Shown: one piece after another, positions 1 through 10,540 of the stretch
Position numbering within the stretch: the first letter of the stretch is position 1
Layout: each line of letters starts with the position of its first letter
Assembly (NCBI GenBank): GCA_014529385.2
Contig: CM043954.1
Span: forward strand, 6,571,806 to 6,635,805
Direction: 5' to 3'
Origin: Adiantum capillus-veneris
Taxonomy: Eukaryota; Streptophyta; Polypodiopsida; Polypodiales; Pteridaceae
Length of the DNA stretch: 64,000 nt
Made by a program: the position numbers and the translations under genes
The notes under the pieces: model-generated
The model's input: only the letters and a program-made list of their open reading frames with translations
The model's database searches: none
What the model was told of the DNA's origin: nothing

Positions 1-204
1 CTGTGGCCTTGGCTCCTTCAAAAGAGCTTCCTGATCCTTCACTTTGCCCCGAAAGCGGCAAAGTTTGTACTTTCATTCATTAGATTCGGTGCAGGTCCCA
101 CGCCATGTGGTACCAGTTCTGCTTTTCTATCTGCCTTTTCTGCCACATTCCTCAGCTACTCTCGAACTCTCAGACCTGTCGTCGTCTTTATCATTCTATT
201 CTTT

Positions 205-1693
205 CTATGCCTTATCAGGGCACTTTGCGGAAATATGTCCATGTTCCCCGCATCCAAAGCACTTCCCCTCTCTGATGAAGCGAGCTCTCTCCTCAGGAGT
301 AAGCTTGGGTCGTGCATCCTTTTTTTTCTCTGGGTTGCTCTTTTTCATTCTACTTTCATTCCCAGAAGTCTGTTCGGCTCGTTGTGTCATGGCCTCATCT
401 GTGGGGTAGGTCAGACTGCCAGAGTGAATGGCAAAGCCCCGCTTTGCATGACTCATCAACTCCTGAACAGAAGCTGACTTCTGTTCCAAGCAGTGATTTC
501 GGATCTCTGTAGGTAGACCCAAGGTAAACCGCTCAATCTGTTCTCTGAACGAGATCTTCTTGAATGAAGAGGCGGGTAGAAAAGAGCTCCAGAATCTTTC
601 ACAATAAGAATTCACTGTATCGCTCTTGGTTCTCCGGAGATGGTTCCAAGCAGCTCGTATATCTCGCTCAAACTCTTGAGTCAACCAAGAAGAAATAAAA
701 AGCCTCTTGAATTTCAGCCATGTAACTGGGACAGTCTTGCTTAATAGAAGCGTGGACCACCAAGTACGAGCATTCCCCTTAAAGTAAGAGGCAGCTCTCC
801 GAATCTTGGAGTGCTCTGAATAGCGTCCTCCCGCGAAAGCGATGTCAAACTGCTGTATAAAGACAAAGCCTTCGAAGCATCTGAGTATCCTGAAAAGTAT
901 CAAACTTGATCGAGTGGCCACCTTCCTTCAACTCTCGGACTTTCTTGCTTTTATCTTCGAGAAAGTCATACTGGTTGGCTTTGTAAAAATTCTTCTTGTT
1001 CGCATAAAACTTCTCGTCATCGGAATCTGAGCTGTCTGTAGACGAGTCCTCAGTAGAACTGTCAGTCTCTGCGCGAGATTTAGCCTGCTTTGCCTTTCTC
1101 TTGCCCTTTCCAAAGCGTTGCTTCTTGCTTCGCTTTTTACCTTTTCTGTCTTCTTCGCTCGAATCCGAGGAGCTAGAAGAACTGTCAGAAGAAGAAGAAG
1201 AAGAACCGGGTAGGTCTTCAAACTTGACGCGCTTCTTCAATTTCTTTGCCTTGTCAAATGTCGACAGACGACCCAAATATCGCGGGAAGTCAGTGCCTTT
1301 CTTCTGCTTTTTGCCGTGCTTTTTGGCTTTCTTTTGCGTGTCAAAAAGCTGAGCAATCCATGCATCAACCACGTTCTCCAGTTCCTTCTCCGTATATTTC
1401 TTGGAGGCAGAAGGTTTCTTGAGAGCGGGTTTCGGGAGTGGTGTTGTGGTTCTTTGCCACTCCATCTGTACCTCTTTCAAAGAGGTCTGGTTCATATATT
1501 TTGCCATCTTCGGATCCTTGGCAAAATTGAGCATCATCTTTGTTGCATCGCCAATCAATTGACGACGCTCCATCTCTCTTTACTCCGCCTGAGTAGGCCC
1601 AGGCGGGCCATATTCTCTGTCTGAATCTTCGTTGTGATCCCAGCCCGCATCTCCAGATGCAGAAGGAGTCCACTGATCATTGCCTGAAGCCAT
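205..1693 (-). pseudogene. gag: gag polyprotein of element W, disrupted
   Basis: Retrotransposon capsid/nucleocapsid. The likely start is the ATG at 1693 (MASGNDQW), shortly after the primer site. An in-frame TAA at 1580-1582 breaks it and reading resumes at 1573 (MERRQLIG). A Ser/Asp-rich acidic stretch followed by Lys-rich segments occupies about 1000-1330. The conserved gag core (FKGNARTWWSTL, about 740-780; EREQIERFTLGLP-like segment about 520-560) and a CCHC zinc knuckle (CFGCGEHGHISAKC, about 212-255) lie in a second frame, so there is a frameshift near 880-900. The nonsense codon and frameshift make it inactive. Gag assignment rests on the zinc knuckle, the order after the PBS, and the similar arrangement in element A. 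Confidence 0.8.
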
Positions 1694-1751
1694 AGGTGCC
1701 GCGGAAAAAAAATTCGGGGATCGGATTTCTCGTAGAAGAGAAATCGGCCGT

Positions 1752-1763
1752 GCTCTAATACCA
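1752..1763 (-). promoter_or_regulatory. Primer-binding site of element W (tRNA-Met type)
   Basis: The minus strand reads TGGTATTAGAGC, one base from the plant initiator-Met PBS TGGTATCAGAGC. It starts one base after the LTR end TGTTACA, fixing the 5' LTR boundary and the orientation of W. Confidence 0.85.
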
Positions 1764-1764
1764 C

Positions 1765-3280
1765 TGTAACAGACTTGGACACTCCAAGTCAAGAATCAAC
1801 CGCGACAGCACCAAATAACCACTTCAAAACAATTCACAGATCACAATAGATTTGCATTGGCCCGACGGAGTTCCGTGCCTAGAGATATTGGCCCCAAAGA
1901 CTGGCGCCCCTTTCGGTATTTCTTTTTATATTAATCAATCATCAAAGTACAAGAGAGCGGTTAGGGTTTCACTCTCAGACTCTACGTCCAAATGCTCTGA
2001 GAAGTGAGGCCCTCACCACTAATTTAAAGGTTCCAAGGGATGCCCAAAAGCAGAGCCCCAAAAGCTTCAAATCAAAAGCAATTGCTCTCTCTCTCTCACA
2101 GAGAGTCAAAACATGAAAGCGAAAGCATTCTCTCTCTCTTTCTCATTTAAGTAGAGAAAAAGCGAAATTTGCGTCACTCATCATTTTCCCCAAAAAAAAA
2201 AAAAAAAATTCAGCCTCCGCGATTTACAGAAATTAGGGTTTCTGGCAAAAATTAGGGTTTGCAGGAATTTTAGGGTTTCTGCTGTCCGCCACGTCATCAC
2301 TTTGTGACAGATGCTGTTGGACTATGCCGATGACGACGACGGCGACTTGGGCTGAAATCTGAGATCTTCTAGATGCTGAATTTCTTGGACTGTTTCAAGG
2401 CTGAAAATGACTGTTTTCTTGCTGTGGTTATGGCTGAAAATGACTGTTTTCTTGCTGTGGTTATGGCTGAAATTGATCTCTTCCTTCGGGGTTTATGCTG
2501 CAGATGAAAACGCTGATGCTTTGTACCTGCTGAGCTGCGTTTTAGGGCAGATCTGCACCTGCTGAAAACGCTGCCAATGATGAGGAACACCTGCTGAAAA
2601 ACGCTGGTCTAGAGGGCTGAAATCGTTGATGATCTGCTGGCAAAAACGCTGGGATGGGCAGCAAGGTCTAGCGTTAGTGCTTGATGAGAAAACACTGAAG
2701 TGACTTGCTATGATGGGGCTGATCTACATGTGGTAAAAACGCCAGGCAAGGTTGGTTGTTGGCGATGCTGGATCTAGGGACTGTGGGAGGAAACGCTAGG
2801 GCAGCCAAGGGGATGGAGAGGGCAGATCTTGGAAACGCAAGGGAGGGAGAGGTCGTCTATGGCGATGGGGTCGTGAGGGGGGTACTGCTGAGAAGTTGCC
2901 TGTTGAGCGGGAAGCTCCTGCTGCCTCTTCTGCCCTTTAGTGCTAACTTGGGTTTGCTTATATAGAAACTTAGCAAAATTGCCCTACCTACTTTTGTTGG
3001 AAAGTCACTTAAAAATAATAAGTGAAAATCCCAATAAATAGGAAAATAGGCTAAATGCACTAGAAAATTCCCCTAACTGATGCTAATGGATTCTGATGGG
3101 AATTTCGATGATCATGCTGTGTGCAGCCGGAGGATATGCATCTATGCTAAGTGATTGGGCATGCACGGTCTACGAATAGACTCACAAAAGTGCCAGATCA
3201 CTGCTAATCTAGACTTGACTGAACCCTGCTGTGGTGTAGCTTGTCCACGGACACATAGGGTTGGGATGTGTCACGTGACA
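1765..3280 (-). repeat. 5' LTR of element W
   Basis: 1516 bp, beginning TGTCACGTGACA (3280 down to 3269, a perfect 12-bp palindrome containing the G-box CACGTG) and ending TGTTACA. The half nearest 3280 resembles the LTRs at 5990-7136 and 8547-9775; the half nearest 1765 is more divergent. It contains a degenerate array of AAAACGCTAG/GGCTGATCT-like words (2370-2760) and a poly-A run near 2190-2210. Confidence 0.85.
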
Positions 3281-4717
3281 TGGACTTTATGTGATTTGCC
3301 TCCTGGCAAAAAGGCCATTGGTATGCAGTGGGTTTACAAGTTGAAACGCAAGCCGGATGGTGAGATCGATCGCCATAAGGCTCAACTTGTTATGCACAGC
3401 AAAAAGGCATAGATTATGAAGAGACTTTTGCTCCCACTTGTCGTATGACTACTGTGCGTTTTCTATGTGCATTGGCAGCTCATTTTGGTTGGGATGTACA
3501 TCAATCAGACATTGTTACTGCTTTCTTGAATGGTGACATATTTGAGGAAGTTTATGTAACGCAGCCTCGCGGTTTTGTCATAAAAGGACAAGAGGACAAA
3601 GTGTGCAAATGTAAGAAGGCTTTGTATGGGTTGAAGGAATCTCCTCGTGCTTGGTATGAGAAAGCTGACACTCATTTGGTTAAACGAGGCTTTCGTAACA
3701 GTCCAACAAAAAGCACATTGTATGTAAAGCGTGCGGGTGATGTACTTCTCACTGTGGTTCTTTATGTTGATGATTTGTTGATCACTGGACCAAATGAGAG
3801 ACATTGCTGAATTTAAGACTGATTTGAATGCTACTTTCAAGATGAAAGATTTGGGGCTGTTGCATCATTACTTGGGTATACAGTTTAAGCAGTGTGATGG
3901 TGGTATTGCCTTGTGTCAAAAAAGTTACATAGAGACATTGCTATGTAAGTTTGGACTTGAGGATTGCAACCCTATTGCCACTCCCATGGAAACAGGTTTG
4001 AAGTTGAGTCTACATGATGCTGGCAATCCTGCTGATGTCACTCTTTACCAAACTGCTATGGGCTGCCTCATTTATGTATGCAACACGAGGCAAGATATTC
4101 AGTTTGCAGTCTCACAGGTCAGCAGATTTATGCATAGCCCAGGGTCTAAGCATTGGCAGGCTATCAAGAGGATTTTCCGCTACCTTAGTGGCACTTTACA
4201 TCTTGGCTTGTTTTATCCCAAGGGGGGATCATTGCCACCAGACTTACATGCTTTTTCGGACTCAGATTCGGCTGGTTGTTTTGACACGCAAGTGTCCACA
4301 AGTGGTTTTTGTTTCATGCTTGGCAGTTCATGTATATCATGGTTGAGCAAGAAGCAACCTACTGTGGCCACTTCGAGCTGTGAGGCTGAGTACAGGGCAG
4401 TCTTCACAGCTACGATTGAGTGTGTATGGCTCAGACGCCTTATGGCTGATTTGGGTGTTGGACAGGGCACTGCCAACACTATCTACACTGACAGTCAGAG
4501 CGCATTGGCAGTTGAGAGGAACCAAATTTTTCATGCTCACACAAAGCACATTGAGGTGCATTACCACTATGTTAGGGAGAGGCTCTCAGCAGGAGAGATG
4601 AGCTTGGCTTATGTGCCAACACAGGACAACCTTGCAGATCTTTTCACAAAGGCATTGTCTCGTGAGAAGCTTGACGCTATTCGCAAAGCTTTGGGCTTAC
4701 TCCCCTTTGTGGACTGA
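3281..4717 (+). pseudogene. pol: copia pol remnant: reverse transcriptase and RNase H
   Basis: The RT begins at LPPGKKAIGMQWVYKLK, followed by MTTVRFLCALAAHFGW, FLNGDIFEEVYVTQPRGF, LYGLKESPRAWYEK and the catalytic YVDD box (VVLYVDDLLITG, about 3760-3790). RNase H follows (SDSDSAGC, STSGFCFMLG, SSCEAEYRA, IYTDSQSAL, HTKHIEVHYHYVRE, LADLFTKALS). Two frameshifts are visible: near 3393-3405 and near 3790-3800. The C-terminus at 4717 looks natural. Order and motifs are diagnostic of Ty1/copia; the copy is inactive because of the frameshifts and W's insertion. Confidence 0.92.
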
Positions 4718-4782
4718 TCATGTCCTTAGGGCATGGCACTTCCCTTTACTCATGTGCCAGCTCTCGTTCACCGCATCACTCC

Positions 4783-4793
4783 AGGGGGGGATT
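4783..4793 (+). promoter_or_regulatory. Polypurine tract of copia H
   Basis: A G-run ending GGGATT lies directly before the LTR start TGTTACC. It is the plus-strand primer site of the element and fixes the 3' LTR boundary. Confidence 0.8.
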
Positions 4794-5191
4794 TGTTACC
4801 ATATACATCTCGTAGTGATGTGTGCGAACACACTAGGACCGCCGGGGAATTTTTTCCCTCTTTAGGAGGTTTTCCCCCCCGTGCATTGTATATACGCCCA
4901 TCACTCTAGGGCTATCTATCTTTCCATTGCACACTAAGTAATACACTCTCTATTGTGTGCCTAGAGCTTCCTTTGTCTTCTCCAAGCTGATGTGTGTGAA
5001 CACACTAGGACCGCCGGGGCATTTTTTCCCTCTTTAGGAGGTTTTTCCCCCCGTGCATTGTATATACGCCCATCACTCTAGGGCTATCTATCTTTCCATT
5101 GCACACTAAGTAAACACTCTCTATTGTGTGCCTCGAGCTTCCTTTGTCTTCTCCAAGCTGTGTGTGTATCTCTGCCACCCTAATTCCAACA
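4794..5191 (+). repeat. 3' LTR of copia H with an internal tandem duplication
   Basis: 398 bp, TGTTACC...CCAACA. About 172 bp is present twice (4817-4988 and 4989-5159), including the TATA-like word GTATATACG and the CACACTAGGACCGCCGGGG segment, with only a few differences between copies. Confidence 0.85.
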
Positions 5192-5976
5192 ATCTTCGCG
5201 ATGGAATCAGCCCTAGACTCAGCGTTTTCAGTTTTCAGCAGTCAGTTTCCGCAGTATAACCCCCAAACGTCAAAGATCTCACCTTCCCGCAGCAAATCCT
5301 CGCCGCACGGTCAGATGCTGCAAGGTTTGCAGTTTCAGCATCTGCGTTTTCAGCGCGTCGTCGTCGCATCGTCGTCGTCGACATCGTCACCGACATAGAG
5401 TCAGAATTCAGCAGATAAAGATTTGCAGATTTCAGCTCTTAGAGTTTTCAGATTTCAGCCCGTCTCGTCGTCGTCCTCATCGTCGTCGACATCGTCGGCA
5501 AGTCCAAGCATTGTAGAGATTTGTGCAATCATAAGTAGACCGCTCTTGCCATAGAGAGTGGGGCCTTCGGAGGAGGGTCTGACAGCTTTTCTGGTGTCGT
5601 ATTCTTCTCTCTCTATCTCTCAGTCTCGGCGCCTTCACTCACAGTGTCCATTCACTTTGTTTGTGTCCATTGCATTCTCTCATTAAAGAACGGAAGGCTC
5701 TCCCTTCCCTAGGTAAATAGAACCTTGAGCACAGTTCGGAGCACTCATATTGAGCAAAGTTCAAGATTCATTCCGCTGCATTTTACATGGAATAGGTATC
5801 TTCATGGTTTTGTGTTGGAAGTGGTTTCACGAATTTTCAGCCATGGAGATTCTTGAAGAAGGAAGAAGCATGACTCCACACCTCAACGTGGGCCGGCAAA
5901 GAGTCCTTTCGAGGATTCCGGATGGTGTTGGCGATCTCCCTTGACGCCATATAGTTCGGTACCAGTACCTCACTTT

Positions 5977-5989
5977 GAAAAGGAGGGAA
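5977..5989 (+). promoter_or_regulatory. Polypurine tract of the X-family element
   Basis: GAAAAGGAGGGAA directly precedes the LTR start TGTCGCGTGACA. The equivalent minus-strand tracts are at 8061-8073 and 9776-9788. Confidence 0.85.
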
Positions 5990-7136
5990 TGTCGCGTGAC
6001 ACATTCAAACCTATGTATCTGTGGACAAGCTACAGCATGACCAGGGTTCAATCAGTCAAGCCTGTATAGGATAGGAAGTGATCTGGCACTTTTGTGAGTC
6101 TGTTAGCAGACCGTGCATGACCAGTGACTTAGATTAGATGCATATCCTCCTTTTGCACACAGTAGGATCATCAGCATTCCCATCAGAATCCATCAAGGAA
6201 ATTTTCCAATGCATTAAAACCTATTTTCCCTATTTTTGACATTTTTCACTTATTTATTAAGTGACTTTTGTTGGGAACTAGGTAGGGCAATTTTGCTAAG
6301 ATAATATATAACCAAACCAGAGCTAGCACTTTCTGGCAGAAGAGGCAGCAGGAGCACCTTGCTCAACAGGCAACTTCGCAACAGAACCCAGCAGAGCCCT
6401 AGCGTTAACAGATTTCCCCGAAACACCAGTTCAGCCCTAGCGTTAGCAGTTTCTTCAGCAAGGACAGGTTTCAGCCCCTAGCGTTTTTGGTTTGCAGATC
6501 AACCTCAGCGTTTTTACAGATCTTCGCGACGGAATCAGCCCTAGACTCAGCGTTTTCAATTTTGAGCAGTCAGTTTCCGCAGTAGAACCCCTAAACCTCA
6601 AAGATCTCACCTTCCCGCAGCAGATCCTCGCCGCACGGTCAGATGCCGCAAGGGTTGCAGTTTCAGCCCGGAAAACGCAGATTTCAGCATCTGTGTTTTC
6701 AGCGCGTCGTCGTCGCATCGTGGTCATCGACATCGTCACCGACATGGAGTCAAAATTCAGCAGATAAAGATTTGCAGATTTCAGCCCTTAGAGTTTTCAG
6801 ATTTCCGCCCGTCTCGTCGTCGTCCTCATCGTCGTCGACATCGTCGGCAAGTCCAAGCATTGTAGGGATTTGTGCAATCATAAGTAAACTGCTCTCGCCA
6901 TAGAGAGTGGGGCCTTCGGAGGAGGGTTTGACAGCTTTTCTGGTGTCGTATTCTTCTCTCTCTATCTCTCAGTCTCAGCACCTTCACTCACAATGTCCAT
7001 TCACTTTGTTTGTGTCCATTGCACTCTCTCATTAAAGAACGGAAGGCTCTCCCTTCCCTAAGTAAAAGGAACCTTGAGCACAATTCGGAGCACTCATCTT
7101 GAGCAAAGTTCAACATTCATTCCGCTGCACCTTACA
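5990..7136 (+). repeat. X-family LTR (X2), full length
   Basis: 1147 bp, starting TGTCGCGTGACA and ending GCACCTTACA. It carries GTCGTC-type trinucleotide runs (6700-6850) and AAACGCTAG-like words. It aligns by eye with 8547-9775 in the opposite orientation. Confidence 0.85.
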
Positions 7137-8546
7137 CTAAATCTGTAAATGCTAGCTGATCTGACCGTGCCGCGAGGATCTGCTACGGGAAGGTCAGATC
7201 TGCAAGGTTTGGGGGTTCCGGTACGAAGTCTAAGTGCTAAAAATGTAAAACATTGATGCTCTATGTTGATCTGTCGCCAGGAATCTGCAAAACGCTAGCT
7301 TGGGCTGCAATCTACAAAAACGCTAGGCATGGTCTGTTGTTTGCAAAAACGCCAAGGCAATCTGCTAGAATCTGCTAGCGCCAGGCTGATCTGCAACCTG
7401 CAAAACGTTGGGGCTGATCTTGATGAAAAACGCTAGTTAAGTTGCTGCAAAAAACGCTAGGGCCATCTGCTACAAAAACGCTGGGTGGTCTTGTTGGGGT
7501 CTTGCTGAGAAGGTGCACTGTCAGACACTAGGTCTCTACTGTCTCTGTTGCCTCTTCTGCCAAGAAATTGCTAGCGCTAGTTTTCTTATATATTTCCTTA
7601 GCCAAATTGCCCTACCCAATTTCCCAACAAAGTCACTTAATAATAATAAGTGAAAAATGGCTAAAATAGGAAAAATGGGTTCTATGCACTGTAAAATGCT
7701 CCTAATGGATACTGACTGTAATCTGATGATCGTGTTGTGTGCAACCAAAGAAAATGCAACTACTCTAAGTGTCTGGACATGCACGGTCTGCGAACAGACT
7801 CACAAAGGTGCCAAAACACTTCCTAAGCTAACTGAACCCTAGTCAAGAAGTAGCTTGTCCACATCATAGTTACCAGGAACGGGAAACCGGAGCGGGAACG
7901 CGAAACAAAATGCCATTCCCTGTTACGGGTACTCACGTTTGAAACACGGAACGGGGATTCGGAACGGGAACTTGGAATGGGAATGGGGACGGAGACCTGA
8001 AAACGGCCATTCCCTATTACTATGGTCCACATGCACATAGGGTTAGATGTGCACGTGACATCCCCTCCTTTTTAAAGTGAGGTACTGGTACCAAACTGTA
8101 TAGCGTCGAGGGAGATCGCCAACAATGTCTGGAATCCTGTGAAGGACTCTTCACCGGCCTACTCTGATGCGTGGGTCGTGCGAAACTTGAACTTCATAAA
8201 GGTCTACAACACTTGCTTCTATGGGCCGCGCCGAAAGCGACAGTCATCTGTGGCTGCTTCAATGGTCCAACTGCGTCTATGGACATAGATCTACCTTCAT
8301 CAAGAATCTCCGAGGAGGAAGATTCCTGAAACCACTTCCAACACAAAAACATGATTCCATGTAGAGTGACTGGAAAAAGACTACTCTTTCTAAAAAAACT
8401 GTTATAAGGTGCAGCGGAATGAATGTTGAACTTTGCTCAAGATGAGTGCTCCGAACTATGCTCAAAGGTTCCGTTTACTTACGGAAGGGAGAGCCTTCCG
8501 TTCCTTTAGTGAGAGAGTGCAATGGACACAAACAAAGTGGATAAAC
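7137..8546 (-). mobile_element. Internally deleted X-family element (X3 LTR, 0.34 kb internal, X4 LTR end)
   Basis: On the minus strand: 8546-8403 is the last about 140 bp of an LTR (X4). 8404-8061 is an internal tail ending in a polypurine tract (AAAAAGGAGGGGA). 8060-7137 is the 5' two-thirds of an LTR (X3), truncated where it meets X2. X3 is interrupted by a 160-bp MITE. The internal tail matches those at 5788-5989 and 9776-9984, and is the longest of the three. Confidence 0.75.
7865..8024. mobile_element. 160-bp MITE with 8-bp target duplication (hAT-like)
   Basis: Inserted in LTR X3 and flanked by perfect 8-bp direct repeats GTCCACAT (7857-7864 and 8025-8032). An X-family LTR without the insert at 10505-10512 reads straight through at the same place (TGTCCACATGCACAT). 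The ends are short imperfect inverted repeats (CATAGTTAC / TTACTATG). The interior is a degenerate array of GGAACGGGA-like words. An 8-bp TSD is characteristic of the hAT superfamily; there is no coding capacity. Confidence 0.8.
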
Positions 8547-9775
8547 TGTAAGGTGTAGCGGAATGAATGTTTGAACTTTGCTCAAGATGAGTGCTCCGAA
8601 CTATGCTCAAGGTTCCTTTTTCTTATGGAAGGAAGAGCCTTCCATTCTTAATGAGAGTGCAATGGACACAAACAAAGTGAATGGACATTGTGCGTGAAAG
8701 TGTATGAGACTGAGAGATAGAGAAGAGAATACGACACCAGAGACGTTATAAAACCCTCCTACGAAGGCCCCACTCTATATGGCGAGAGCGGTCTACTTAT
8801 GATTGCACAAATCTCTACAATGCTTGGACTTGCCGACGATGTCGACGACGCGATGAGGACGACGACGAGACGGGCTGAAATCTGAAAATGCTAAGGGCTG
8901 AAATCTGCAAATCTTTATCTGCTTAATTCTGACTCTATGCCGGCGACGATGTCGATGACGACGATGCGACAACGACGCGCTGAAAACGCAGATGCTGAAA
9001 TCTGCGTTTTCCGGCTGAAACTGTAAACCTTGCGGAAACTGACCGTGCGGCGAGGAACTGCTGCGGGAAGGTGAGATCTGCGAGTTTCGGGACTTGATCT
9101 ACGGTGTCTAAGGGCTGAAAACTGAAAATGCTGATGGTTCTTGAGGTTCCGTCACGGAGAACTTGCAAAATGTCGGGGCTGATCTGCAAACCAAAAACGC
9201 TAGGGCTGAAAATCTACTGCTGTCGCCGGTTGTTCTGCAAATGCAAAACTCTAGGCTGATCTGTTGTGTCTTGACGATGCCGGGGCTGATCTGCTATGCA
9301 CAAATCGCCAAGGCTGATCTGATGCAAAAACGCTAGGTCTTCTGTGGAGAAAACGCCAGAGTAGTCGCGGGGGTTGGTCTTGCTGAGAAGTTGCATGTTG
9401 AGCAAGGTGCTCATGCTGCCTCTTCTGCCAAAAAGTGCTAGCTCTGGTTTGCTTATATACAAACTTAGCAAAATTGCCCTACCTACTTTCCAACAAAAGT
9501 CACTTAAAAATAATAAGTGAAAAATGTCAAAAATAGGGAAAATAGGTCTATGCACTGTAAAAATGCTACTGATGAGATCTGAGTGGAATCTGATGGTCAT
9601 GTTGTGTGCAACCAGAGGATATGCATTTAATCTAAGTGTCTGGACATACACGGTCTGCGAACAGACTCACAAAAGTGCCAGATCACTTCCTATTCTAGAC
9701 TGACTTGACTGAACTGAACCCTCGTCATGCTGTACCTTGTCCACGGACACATAGGGTTGGATGTGTCATGTGACA
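8547..9775 (-). repeat. X-family LTR (X5), full length
   Basis: 1229 bp. The minus strand begins TGTCACATGACACATCC at 9775 and ends CACCTTACA at 8547, preceded (9776-9788) by a polypurine tract. It is the most complete minus-orientation copy. Confidence 0.85.
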
Positions 9776-9960
9776 TCCCCTCCTTTTCAAAGTGAGGTAC
9801 TGGTACCAATTGTATGGCGTCGAGGGAGATCGCTAATAACATCCGGAATCCTGGAAAGGACTCTTCACCGGCCCACTTTGATGTGTGGGTCGTGCGATAC
9901 TTGAACTTCATAAAGGTCTGCAACGCTTGCTTCTTTGGGCCGGCCGAAAGCGACAAAGTC
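9776..9960 (-). pseudogene. Possible chromodomain-like C-terminus of an X-family polyprotein
   Basis: A short minus-strand reading frame just before the polypurine tract contains ALQTFMKFKYRTTHTSKWAG followed by EESFPGFRMLLAIS. That pattern (LV/MKF-K..., SKW, E..PGF) resembles the degenerate chromodomain tail of plant chromovirus integrases. Only about 60 residues remain, so the call is tentative. Related DNA is in the middle segment at 8061-8404. Confidence 0.35.
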
Positions 9961-10540
9961 TTCTGAGGCTCCTTCGAGGCTTCAACTTCGCAAATGCAAA
10001 AATGCTAGGCTGATCTGATGTCTGCAAAAACACCAGGCTGATTTGGGAATTTGCAAATGCTAGGTGATCTCCTGCAAACTGCGAAACGCTCATCTGCTAC
10101 AGAAAACGCTATCTGTGTCTCGATGGCTAAAAAACGCTAAGTCCTCCTCTGCTGGTCTTGCTGAGAAGGTGCACTGCCAGAACTTGGTTCCCTGCTGCCT
10201 CTTCTGCCAAAAAGTGCCAGCACTAGCTTTTCTTATATAGTCACTTATCAAAAATGCCCTACCCAGTTTCCCAACAAAGTCACTTATCAATAATAAGTGA
10301 AAAATGGCTAAAATAGGGAAAATAAGTTCTGTGCACTATAAAATGCTCATGATGGATTCTGATGGTAATGCTGATGATGATGCTTTGTGCAACCAAAGGA
10401 TATGCAACTACTCTAAGTGCCTAGACATGCACAGCCTGCGAACAGACTCACAAAGGTGCCAGAACACTTCCTAAGCTGACTGAACCCTCGTCATGAAGTA
10501 GCTTGTCCACATGCACATATGGTTAGATGTGCATGTGACA

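Larger units (their letters stand above)
1..3280 (-). mobile_element. Ty3/gypsy LTR retrotransposon W, 5' part (LTR, PBS, gag); rest lies off the window
   Basis: Read on the minus strand, this is the left end of a gypsy element: a 1.5-kb 5' LTR (3280 down to 1765), one spacer base, a primer-binding site, then a gag reading frame ending in a zinc knuckle near 205. Protease and pol would continue below position 1. The LTR edge at 3280 abuts copia reverse transcriptase in mid-domain, so W is inserted inside copia element H. Its LTR start matches the LTRs at 5990-10540, so they are one family. Confidence 0.85.
3281..5191 (+). mobile_element. Ty1/copia retrotransposon H, 3' part (RT, RNase H, 3' LTR)
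   Basis: Starts in mid reverse transcriptase where W's LTR interrupts it, then runs through RT and RNase H to a stop at 4717, a polypurine tract and a 3' LTR ending at 5191. Directly after 5191 the sequence is the middle of an X-family gypsy LTR, so H had inserted in that LTR. The 5' half of H should lie beyond W, left of the window. Confidence 0.88.
5192..7136 (+). mobile_element. Internally deleted X-family gypsy element (X1 LTR part, about 0.2 kb internal, X2 LTR)
   Basis: 5192-5787 is the 3' portion of an LTR (X1; its 5' part was separated by copia H). 5788-5989 is a short internal segment ending in a polypurine tract. 5990-7136 is a full-length LTR (X2). No gag or pol is left; the 202-bp middle keeps only the end of the internal region. 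The same LTR-short middle-LTR plan recurs twice on the minus strand at 7137-10540. Confidence 0.8.
8547..10540 (-). mobile_element. Internally deleted X-family element (X6 LTR part, 0.2 kb internal, X5 LTR)
   Basis: Minus strand: 10540-9985 is the 5' part of an LTR (TGTCACATGCACATC start). 9984-9776 is an internal tail ending in the polypurine tract AAAAGGAGGGGA. 9775-8547 is LTR X5. The 3' end of X6 and nearly the whole internal region are missing. Position 10540 is where retroelement sequence stops and the MAG gene flank begins. Confidence 0.7.

Noticed and set aside
2369-2590. 73-codon minus-strand frame with repeated SISAITTARKQSF-like words
   Set aside because: Falls in the LTR word array of element W; no start context or conservation, so repeat DNA rather than a gene.
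3281-5191. Copia H as an active, intact element
   Set aside because: Two frameshifts in pol and the insertion of W in RT rule out activity.
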